In this document: positions 7,182 through 13,377 of the stretch, one piece after another
Layout: every line of letters starts with the position of its first letter
Numbering within the stretch: position 1 is the stretch's first letter
Origin: CBDUVZ01 sp965370805
GTDB lineage: Bacteria; Hydrothermota; Tepidihabitantia; Tepidihabitantales; Tepidihabitantaceae
Length of the DNA stretch: 13,516 bases
Assembly (NCBI GenBank): GCA_965370805.1
Contig: CBDUVZ010000083.1
Location: 1-13,516 of the forward strand
Reading direction: 5' to 3'
Translations under genes and position numbers: made by a program
The notes under the pieces: generated by a model
Seen by the model: the letters and a program-made list of their open reading frames with translations, nothing else
What the model was told of the DNA's origin: nothing
The model's database searches: none

Positions 7182-7545
7182 TCCTCTTGCTGATATCCAG
7201 GTAGCCCAGACCGGTGAGCCCGTTCTTGAACAGCCTGCCGCAACTCATGAACATCGGCAGCCGGGTTGTCATCAGAACCTGGCCTTTCTGCTCGGCCAGC
7301 TTGACCGTCTCTTCATCCGGCTTCTTGCCGCGGATGAAACAGATCGCGTGGATGTCCGCCACGTCAGCCGTGTAGATGACCTGACGGTTCGCCAGTCCGG
7401 TCAGGAGGATTGCGTCGGGCTTGGCGAAAGCCAGGACGTCGCTCATCAGGTCAGAAGCACAGCCAATCTTCACTTCGGTCTTGAGACTGTCCTGGCCGGT
7501 TATGACTTCCGCCTCAATGGTCCTGCTGATTTCTTCGAGTGTCAT
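7168..7545 (-). CDS. DRTGG-like domain protein (second, degenerate copy)
   Basis: A 125-residue paralogue of the protein at 5678-6025 with the same layout. The DRTGG motif region has become DSLKTEVKIGCASDLMSDVLA, followed by DAILLTGLANRQVIYTADVA, IHAICFIRGKKPD and a C-terminal MSCGRLFKNGL helix. The name-giving Asp-Arg-x-x-Gly-Gly is lost while the ASDLMSDV segment stays, so ligand preference may differ from copy one. The ATG at 7545 follows the NuoF stop by 4 bp, with GGAAGAA about nine bases upstream. A longer frame to 7596 would overlap the NuoF gene and shows no homology. The 3' end overlaps the CBS-ATPase start, which supports co-translation. Confidence 0.75.
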   Translation of the reverse strand: MTLEEISRTIEAEVITGQDSLKTEVKIGCASDLMSDVLAFAKPDAILLTGLANRQVIYTADVADIHAICFIRGKKPDEETVKLAEQKGQVLMTTRLPMFMSCGRLFKNGLTGLGYLDISKRNDRR

Positions 7546-7549
7546 TCTG

Positions 7550-9418
7550 TTATTTCTTCCGTTTCTGTGTTGGTTTCCGCCTGCCGGTCCCGGCATGGTC
7601 CTGATCGGTAGCCGCCGGGCTCCCGGTCGTCACCACAACCGCATCGAACTTGCAGACATCGATGCAAACCCCGCACTTGATGCACTTGGCCTGGTCTATG
7701 CTGTGCGGCTTCTTCTTCCCGCCGGCGATGGCCTGGGAAGGGCAGTTCTTTGCGCACAGCGTGCAACCGGTGCATTTGTCCTTGTCTATTTCGTAGCTGA
7801 TCAGCGCTTTGCATACCTTGGCCGGGCACCTTTTGTCCCTGATATGGGCGACGTACTCATCCCGGAAATGACGCAGAGCGCTCAACACCGGATTGGGTGC
7901 GGTCTTGCCTAACCCGCACAGGGATGCTTCCTTTGTTGCTTCTCCCAGTTCTTCCAGGAGTTCCAGGTCTCCTTCCTTCCCTCTTCCCTCGCAGATGTTC
8001 GTCAGGATCTCATGCATCGCTGCGAGTCCTTCGCGACAGGAAGTGCACCTTCCGCAGGATTCGCCCTTGGTGAACTCGATGAAGTACTTGGCGATATCAA
8101 CCATGCAGCTGTCTTCGTCCATCACGATCAAACCGCCCGATCCCATGATCGCGCCCGCTTCCTGCAGCCGCTCGTAATCCACCGGCAGGTCGAGCATGCT
8201 CTTCGGGATAACACCGCCGGACGGGCCGCCGGTCTGGACGGCTTTGAACTCCTTCCCGTTCGGAATTCCGCCCCCGATATCATAGACGATCCGGCGCAGG
8301 GTTATTCCCATTGGCACTTCCACGAGCCCGGCGTTGTTGATATTCCCGGCCAGAGAGAACACCTTGGTGCCTTTGCTCTTCTCGGTCCCGATTGCGGCAA
8401 ACCACTCTGCCCCGAAATTGATTATCCTCGGCAGGTTCGTCAGGGTCTCCACGTTGTTGATAACCGTCGGTTTCCCAAACACCCCGCGCTGAACCGGGAA
8501 GGGAGGCTTCTGGGCCGGCTCTGCCGGCCGGCCTTCAATCGAGTGAATCAGTGAGGTTTCCTCCCCGCACACAAATGCGCCGGCACCACGGAATATCTCG
8601 ATGTCGAAGTCAAAGCCCGAACCGAATATATCCTTTCCGAGCAATCCGTACTCCCGGGCCTGACCGGTCGCACTGATCAGCCGCTTGATCGCCAGCGGGT
8701 ACTCAATCCGGATATACACGTAGCCTTTGCTCGCCCCGATTGCGTAGGCGGCAATCAGCATCCCTTCGATCAGTGAATGGGGATCAGCTTCGATTATCGA
8801 CCGGTCCATGAAAGCGCCCGGGTCACCCTCGTCGGCATTGCAGATAAGGTACTTCGGCGTGTTCGGGTTGCTCCGGCAGAACTCCCATTTCCTGCCGGTC
8901 GGGAAACCGGCGCCGCCACGACCCCTGAGTCCTGAGTCCGCTATCTCTTGGACTACCTCCGCGGGGGTCATGTCTTTCAGGATTCTCGCCAGGGCTTTGT
9001 ACCCGTCCCTGGCAATGTACTCATCAATCTGATCCGGGTCGATTATCCCCCGGTTCCAGAGCGCAATCAGTCGCTGGTCGCGATAGAACGGTACATCGTG
9101 CAACTTCTCAATCGGGTACAAGGTCTCGGGATGGGCGTACATCAAGGACTTCACCGGCCGGCCCTTGAGCAAATGCTCCTCAACCAGATGAGGGATGTCT
9201 TCCTCTTTCAGGAACTGGTAGACCACATCGTCCGGCTGCACAATCAGCGTCGGCCCCCTGGTGCAGAGCCAACTGCTCCCGGTGAGGACGACCTGGATTT
9301 CGTCCTCCAGGTTCTGCTTCTTGATCTCCTCTTCAAGCCGCTTCCTGATTGCCAGCGCCCCGACCGAAACACACATCGTGCAGGTGCAGAGCATCACGTT
9401 GGTTCTATATACCTTCAT
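7550..9418 (-). CDS. NuoF/HydB-type NADH-binding subunit with extra ferredoxin domain
   Basis: A 622-residue subunit that would oxidise NADH (or reduce NAD+) through FMN. Residues 1-90 are a thioredoxin-like [2Fe-2S] domain (C11, C16, C52). The next region carries the FMN/NADH signatures GLRGRGGAGFPTGRKWEF (163-180), CNADEGDPGAFMDR (193-206) and GAGAFVCGEETSL (278-290). An SLBB segment with NNVETL (321-326) follows, then the N3-type [4Fe-4S] motif CGRCTSC at 455-461 with C501. Two [4Fe-4S] motifs close it (C549-559, C579-589), as in bifurcating hydrogenase HydB/HndC. Compared with the usual GCxxxC, residue 48 is Ser, so one expected [2Fe-2S] ligand is missing; an extra Cys at 13 might compensate. 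The C terminus is strongly basic. The ATG at 9418 abuts repeat DNA with no visible ribosome site. The hydrogen-producing subunit is not in the window. Confidence 0.93.
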   Translation of the reverse strand: MKVYRTNVMLCTCTMCVSVGALAIRKRLEEEIKKQNLEDEIQVVLTGSSWLCTRGPTLIVQPDDVVYQFLKEEDIPHLVEEHLLKGRPVKSLMYAHPETLYPIEKLHDVPFYRDQRLIALWNRGIIDPDQIDEYIARDGYKALARILKDMTPAEVVQEIADSGLRGRGGAGFPTGRKWEFCRSNPNTPKYLICNADEGDPGAFMDRSIIEADPHSLIEGMLIAAYAIGASKGYVYIRIEYPLAIKRLISATGQAREYGLLGKDIFGSGFDFDIEIFRGAGAFVCGEETSLIHSIEGRPAEPAQKPPFPVQRGVFGKPTVINNVETLTNLPRIINFGAEWFAAIGTEKSKGTKVFSLAGNINNAGLVEVPMGITLRRIVYDIGGGIPNGKEFKAVQTGGPSGGVIPKSMLDLPVDYERLQEAGAIMGSGGLIVMDEDSCMVDIAKYFIEFTKGESCGRCTSCREGLAAMHEILTNICEGRGKEGDLELLEELGEATKEASLCGLGKTAPNPVLSALRHFRDEYVAHIRDKRCPAKVCKALISYEIDKDKCTGCTLCAKNCPSQAIAGGKKKPHSIDQAKCIKCGVCIDVCKFDAVVVTTGSPAATDQDHAGTGRRKPTQKRKK

Positions 9419-9582
9419 GAAAAAGAGGGTTCTAGGGTTCTAGGGTTCGAGCGTTCCAGGGTTCCGCCACTCGTTATTCGTAGTCCACAGTTCACTGTGT
9501 TGCGCCATCCGATGGCGCTTTCCGCTCGGGTCCGAACTCTGTGTTTATCGGTGTTCATCTGTGGTTCTAATTCTGTCTTTCC
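9419..9582. repeat. Dispersed repeats between the HndB-like and NuoF genes
   Basis: The 164-bp gap contains GGGTTCTAGGGTTCTAGGGTT next to the NuoF start. A 35-bp element at 9446-9480 matches 10878-10912 with three differences. A 71-bp module at 9497-9567 matches 6149-6219 at about 62 positions with no gap. The module carries the palindrome GCGCCATC-C-GATGGCGC at 9502-9518. No gene or clear promoter is visible, and its presence directly before the NuoF start leaves no room for a normal ribosome site. Confidence 0.8.
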
Positions 9583-9966
9583 TCACGGCACCCTCTCACT
9601 CCCGAAAGCCAGCGCGTATTCCTTGACGATCTCGCCCGAAAGGACATGCCTGACGAATATCTCCTTCGCCTTGTCCGGAGTCAGGTCCACGTATTTCACC
9701 GGCGGCTGACCCTGGACTTCAACCGTTATCATCGGCTCCCGGCTGCACAGGCCGGCACAACTCGAAGTAATCAGGATGACATCCTTGACGTCCCGCTCCT
9801 CGATCTCCTTCATCAACGCGCTCATGACGGCCCGCGCTCCGGCAGCTATCCCGCAGGTGCCCATGTGGACAATGACCTTCGCCCGACTCTTTCCTTCGCG
9901 AAGAGAAATCGTCCTCTTCACCTTCTCGGTTATTCTCGCCAGGTCCTCAGGCTTCAGCTTTGACAT
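9583..9966 (-). CDS. HndB-like [2Fe-2S] thioredoxin-fold subunit
   Basis: A 127-residue electron-transfer protein of the kind found as subunit B of NAD(P)-linked [FeFe] hydrogenases (HndB) and beside NuoEF. An N-terminal helix is followed by KVIVHMGTCGIAAGARAVM with C38, then ILITSSCAGLCSREPMITV with C70 and C74 (the CxxxC half of a thioredoxin-like [2Fe-2S] site), then a C-terminal segment around VRHVLSGEIVKEYAL. The first half of the site shows one Cys instead of the CxxxxC pair; as I recall, this TCGIAAGA form is normal for the family. It probably passes electrons between NuoE/NuoF and the HdrA part. The ATG at 9966 has the best ribosome site of the window; a GTG at 9969 is directly adjacent. 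It overlaps the 3' end of HdrA-NuoE by 20 bp. Confidence 0.85.
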   Translation of the reverse strand: MSKLKPEDLARITEKVKRTISLREGKSRAKVIVHMGTCGIAAGARAVMSALMKEIEERDVKDVILITSSCAGLCSREPMITVEVQGQPPVKYVDLTPDKAKEIFVRHVLSGEIVKEYALAFGSERVP

Positions 9967-10909
9967 CACCTGCCTCCTTGTAGCGCTTGATCAGCTTCGG
10001 GATATGGGACAGCCGGAAATGGCCGTGCAGGTCCTCATTCACCACCACAACCGGGGCCTGGCCGCAGCATCCGAAACAGGATATGGTTTCAAGCCCGAAC
10101 ATCAGGTTCTCGGTGGTGCCTCCCACTCTGATGTCAAGTGCTCTCTCAAATGCCTCAAGAATCCGATTCCCGCCCTTTATGTAGCAGGCCGTCCCCATGC
10201 AGACATTGATGGTGTATTTCCCTCTCGGTTTCAGGCTGAACGCATTGTAGAAAGTCGCTATCTGGTAGACCAGACTCAGAGGCATGTCGAGCTCCTCGGA
10301 GATATGGCGCAGTATGTGTTCCGGGAGATAGGAGTAGCTGATATTGATGTCGTGCAGAACCGGCAGCAGTGCACCTTCTCTGTCCTTGTACTCCTCGATG
10401 ATACGCCGCATCTTCTTCAGGTCGTCAGGTTCGAGCTTCACCTCGGCTTTCTCTTGGTCGAGGTAGACCGCCTTTGTTACCGGGCAGTTCTCCACGCACA
10501 GCCCACAGCCGGTGCATTTATCCTCGTCAACATAGCGAGGCTTCTTCTTCACTGTCACCACGAAGTTGCCCGGAGTTCCGGTCAGTTCCTCAAGCTCGGC
10601 ATTGGTGATCAGTTCGATATTGGGATGTCTACCACAATCAACCAGCTTGGGCGAAACGATGCACATCGCGCAGTCGTTCGTTGGAAACGTCTTGTCAAGC
10701 TGCGCCATAGTCCCGCCGATAGCAGGGGTGTTCTCGACCAGGTAGACTTTGAAACCCGAGTCGGCCAAATCCAGCGAAGACTGGATCCCGGCTATCCCGG
10801 CGCCGACAACAAGCACGGCACCCACAGGAGAAGGGGTTGAGCCGTCGGACGGCACCTGCGAGGACGCAGAGCCAGGATTCGAGGGTTCCAGGGTTCCGCT
10901 ACTCGTCAT
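9947..10909 (-). CDS. HdrA N-terminal FAD/ferredoxin module fused to NuoE
   Basis: A 320-residue fusion. Residues 30-145 match the FAD-binding head of HdrA: AVLVVGAGIAGIQSSLDLAD (31-50), a Glu-rich turn, IGGTMAQLDKTFPTNDCAMC (64-83), GRHPNIELIT (93-102), and one [4Fe-4S] motif, CTGCGLCVENC (132-142). HdrA stops there; residues 165-300 are a complete NuoE with the four-helix part (LPEHILRHISEELDM) and a thioredoxin-fold [2Fe-2S] site at C237, C242, C278 and C282. NuoE normally partners NuoF in NADH oxidation. The missing C-terminal half of this HdrA unit is found in the protein encoded at 1016-4366. The ATG at 10909 begins a repeat-encoded N terminus (about 29 residues, rich in Ser/Pro). A GTG at 10825, just before the first beta strand, is an alternative, but neither has a clear ribosome site. 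Confidence 0.85.
   Translation of the reverse strand: MTSSGTLEPSNPGSASSQVPSDGSTPSPVGAVLVVGAGIAGIQSSLDLADSGFKVYLVENTPAIGGTMAQLDKTFPTNDCAMCIVSPKLVDCGRHPNIELITNAELEELTGTPGNFVVTVKKKPRYVDEDKCTGCGLCVENCPVTKAVYLDQEKAEVKLEPDDLKKMRRIIEEYKDREGALLPVLHDINISYSYLPEHILRHISEELDMPLSLVYQIATFYNAFSLKPRGKYTINVCMGTACYIKGGNRILEAFERALDIRVGGTTENLMFGLETISCFGCCGQAPVVVVNEDLHGHFRLSHIPKLIKRYKEAGDVKAEA
9973..9979 (-). promoter_or_regulatory. Strong ribosome-binding site for the HndB-like gene
   Basis: AAGGAGG on the minus strand lies 6 bases before the ATG at 9966. It decides for that ATG over the GTG immediately before it. It lies within the end of the HdrA-NuoE gene. Confidence 0.8.
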
Positions 10910-10920
10910 TCGCCATTCGC
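10838..10920. repeat. Dispersed repeat block at the 5' end of HdrA-NuoE
   Basis: The block contains the palindrome GCCGTC-G-GACGGC at about 10841-10853, a 26-bp stretch (10872-10897) identical to 1998-2023, and a 35-bp element (10878-10912) matching 9446-9480. It ends in ATTCGCCATTCGCCATTCGC. It lies across the first codons of the HdrA-NuoE frame and up to 11 bp from the stop of the receiver gene. Confidence 0.75.
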
Positions 10921-10930
10921 CATTCGCGGG

Positions 10931-11329
10931 CTACTCTTCCTTCAGGAGCTTGCGGACGTGCTTCACCAGCTCCATGGCTTCGACCGGCTTGTCCATGAAA
11001 TCGTCAACCGGCAGCCAGTCGGCGTCTCCGGCCGCACCGCCGAAGTCAAACGGGTACTTCTTGTCAACCGCGGTGAGCATCAGAATCGGTATCTGCTTGG
11101 TCCTGTCATCAGTCTTGACCTTCCGGCAGATTTCAAACCCGGTATCCATCCGTGCCATCATTACGTCGAGAATCACGAGGTCCGGCAGCTCCTTCTGCAA
11201 CTCCTCAAAACACGCATCAGGACTCATCGCTCTTCTTGTCTTGTACCCGAAGCTCTCAAGAACATTCGCTGTTGCCTCGAGAAAACTCGGGTCGTCGTCC
11301 ACCAGCAATATCGACTTCTGGTCAGCCAT
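10931..11329 (-). CDS. Single-domain response regulator (receiver only)
   Basis: A 132-residue CheY-like receiver with all expected residues: acidic pocket D11-D13 (LLVDDDPSF), phospho-acceptor D55 (LVILDVMMA), T86 (ILMLTA) and K114 (FMDKPVE). There is no DNA-binding or enzymatic output domain, so it must act by binding a partner or by relaying phosphate. The start codon overlaps the stop of the FrhB-kinase gene (8 bp), with AGGAG 6 bases before the ATG, so kinase and receiver are almost certainly a cognate pair. A longer than usual segment (KKYPFDFGGAAGDADWLPVD) between T86 and K114 contains two Gly and several Asp residues and could be a partner-binding surface. Confidence 0.92.
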   Translation of the reverse strand: MADQKSILLVDDDPSFLEATANVLESFGYKTRRAMSPDACFEELQKELPDLVILDVMMARMDTGFEICRKVKTDDRTKQIPILMLTAVDKKYPFDFGGAAGDADWLPVDDFMDKPVEAMELVKHVRKLLKEE

Positions 11330-13349
11330 TTCGTTCTCCTCCCGCTTTGTCAGAGCCGCTCCCGGCCTGCGCGCAGCTACGAATGCGCAGGGTGAAAGCG
11401 GCGAATCTTCTCACTTCCCTGTCATCCGGGTCCACATCATACTGGTCCGGGTTCTCCCGGAGTATTCTATGGGTTATGAATTTGCCGTCGAGGATCCGCC
11501 CGGCGTCTGCTCCGACGTTGCCGTTGTGCATCGTAGCGATCTTCTTCACCAGAAACAGACCGAGCCCGGTTCCGCCGATACCGAGGGTATCAAATCGGGC
11601 GTATTCGTCGAACACCGCCTCTAACTTGTCCTCGGGAATACCGATGCCCTCGTTGGTGATTGCGAACTCGAACCCATCGTTCCATTTCTTCAACGTCGAG
11701 CGGATTGTCGTATTCGCGGTGCCGTACTTGATTGCGTTCTGCACCAGGTTATTGAACGCCACACGCACTAACCGTTTGTCGCAGATCACCTCGAGATCGT
11801 CACGCTGGTCGCAGATGAACTCCATTCCCTTCACCCTCAGCGAGGACTTGAGGCGCAGTGCAACCTCATCGACGATGTCCCCGATGACGGCAACGCGGGG
11901 ACCGAATGCGAGCCGGCCGGTTCGCACCTTTGAAGACGCAAGATAATTCCTGACCATATCCTGCATCAGGTTCAGGCTGCTGAGCGCACCCAGCAACATC
12001 CTGTCGTGCTTTGCCTTGTCGAGTCTCTGGGCTACCTCAGGGTCTGTAAGCGCGCTTATGTTCATGACAACAGTTCCCAGAGTTGCGCTGAGTTCGTGAC
12101 TCACAAAGCCGATAACCCAGGTCAAGTGGCGATTCAGTTTCTCGCATTCACTGCACAGGTCATCCTCGTCGGAGAAACCGGCGAGCTTCGTCTTCTGCTC
12201 CTTCATCTCTCCGTGCGGCTCTTCGGAGGGAAGGAATGACTCCGGCCTGTCCTGTCTGCTCGCGGCCCTCGCCTTCTTCTTCTCCGCAACCGACCCAATC
12301 AGGGACAGCATGCCTTTCTTGTCTCCCTCGGACTGGACCGCAGGCTCGATGTAGCCCTGGTCCACTGCCTCGGAGAAAATCTTCTTGGCCAGGGTCGTTC
12401 TGATTACAGCAGTGGTGTATCCGTCCGGAGAACCGAGGCCGCCCACTGAGATGTCGGCGAAGTCGTTGGCGAAATCCCGGCAGGTAAGACAGGCCGGTCT
12501 GGCGATATCCTCGATCTCGTCAAACGGCACGCGAATAGTTACGCCGGACTTCATCATCAGTCTGAAGTCCTCCTTGACATTGATCTTCAGGATATCCTCA
12601 GGCCTTATGCGGTACTTCTTCACAAACCCTTTTTCCATGAGATCTTCGAACGCGAAACACTGCATGCAGAACAGCCCGACAGTGAAGTGGATTGCATCTG
12701 CCGGCAGTATGTTCAGGACCTGCATCTTGCGCACCGCCATGATCTGGCACGGGGTACCGACAACCGCCAGTTTGGTGGTCCGCTTCGGGCCGAACATCCT
12801 CACCACCGGGAGAATCGGCACGTAGGTGGAATACTTCTCGCCGATTCCTTCGAGATGCGACGATTCAGAAAACTGGGATCCGGCCGCCTGAATAAGTCCT
12901 TCGCGGGTGGTGGCGATCTCCGGCTCGCGGTTGAACAGACCGGTTTTCTTCGCGACTATCGCACCGTCGATGATCTTGCTCTCAAGCATATAGGCAAGCA
13001 GCGCGGTGACCACGCCGCCGTCGGTGGCAACTTCTGTTATCCCGGCATCGGTTGCCCGCGCGGAAACAACATCCCGGAAGACACCAACCGGGGCTGACCA
13101 TCCGAATTTCTCCTTGACGTCTTCATTGAGATCCTGGGTCTGGGGACAGATGAGATAACATATGCCACACCTGAAGCACTTGTCCGGGTCTGTGTATCGA
13201 GGCAGGTTATCGATACAGTGGCACATCTCGATTGCCCCGATCTGGTGGGCGGTGCAGAAGGAAACACACGCACCGCACTTGTTGCACAGGCCCTTTTCAA
13301 TGACGTCCTTGAGAAGGTCGTCAAAGCTCAACTTGGTGCTCTGCTTCAT
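11322..13349 (-). CDS. FrhB-like Fe-S flavoprotein fused to a histidine kinase
   Basis: A 675-residue cytoplasmic fusion with no membrane segment. Residues 22-32 and 58-68 are two [4Fe-4S] motifs (CNKCGACVSFC, CFRCGICYLIC). Residues about 90-330 match the FrhB/FdhB beta-subunit family: ATDGGVVTALLAYMLE (108-123), GTPCQIMAVRKM (198-209), GLFCMQCFAFEDL (225-237), a Cys pair at 287/290, and ADISVGGLGSPDGYTT (298-313). FrhB binds FAD and F420 in methanogens; related bacterial proteins handle ferredoxin or other carriers. A charged linker and a CxxC (399/402) lead to the kinase: H418 in FVSHELS, N-box NNLVQNA (533-539), G1 NEGIGIP (566-572) and G2 GTGLGL (593-598). The sensing input is therefore probably redox state. 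The ATG at 13349 has GGAG 6 bases upstream; upstream codons in the frame show no homology. Confidence 0.9.
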   Translation of the reverse strand: MKQSTKLSFDDLLKDVIEKGLCNKCGACVSFCTAHQIGAIEMCHCIDNLPRYTDPDKCFRCGICYLICPQTQDLNEDVKEKFGWSAPVGVFRDVVSARATDAGITEVATDGGVVTALLAYMLESKIIDGAIVAKKTGLFNREPEIATTREGLIQAAGSQFSESSHLEGIGEKYSTYVPILPVVRMFGPKRTTKLAVVGTPCQIMAVRKMQVLNILPADAIHFTVGLFCMQCFAFEDLMEKGFVKKYRIRPEDILKINVKEDFRLMMKSGVTIRVPFDEIEDIARPACLTCRDFANDFADISVGGLGSPDGYTTAVIRTTLAKKIFSEAVDQGYIEPAVQSEGDKKGMLSLIGSVAEKKKARAASRQDRPESFLPSEEPHGEMKEQKTKLAGFSDEDDLCSECEKLNRHLTWVIGFVSHELSATLGTVVMNISALTDPEVAQRLDKAKHDRMLLGALSSLNLMQDMVRNYLASSKVRTGRLAFGPRVAVIGDIVDEVALRLKSSLRVKGMEFICDQRDDLEVICDKRLVRVAFNNLVQNAIKYGTANTTIRSTLKKWNDGFEFAITNEGIGIPEDKLEAVFDEYARFDTLGIGGTGLGLFLVKKIATMHNGNVGADAGRILDGKFITHRILRENPDQYDVDPDDREVRRFAAFTLRIRSCAQAGSGSDKAGGERNG
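11336..11340 (-). promoter_or_regulatory. Ribosome-binding site for the receiver gene
   Basis: AGGAG on the minus strand, 6 bases before the ATG at 11329 and inside the last codons of the kinase gene. It fixes the receiver start. Confidence 0.75.
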
Positions 13350-13355
13350 ACTCTT

Positions 13356-13359
13356 CTCC
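13356..13359 (-). promoter_or_regulatory. Ribosome-binding site for the FrhB-kinase gene
   Basis: GGAG on the minus strand, 6 bases before the ATG at 13349. It lies between the upstream gene's stop (13378-13380) and the start, and supports the shorter, homology-bounded reading frame. Confidence 0.65.
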
Positions 13360-13377
13360 ACACTCGCCGCCGGTAGT

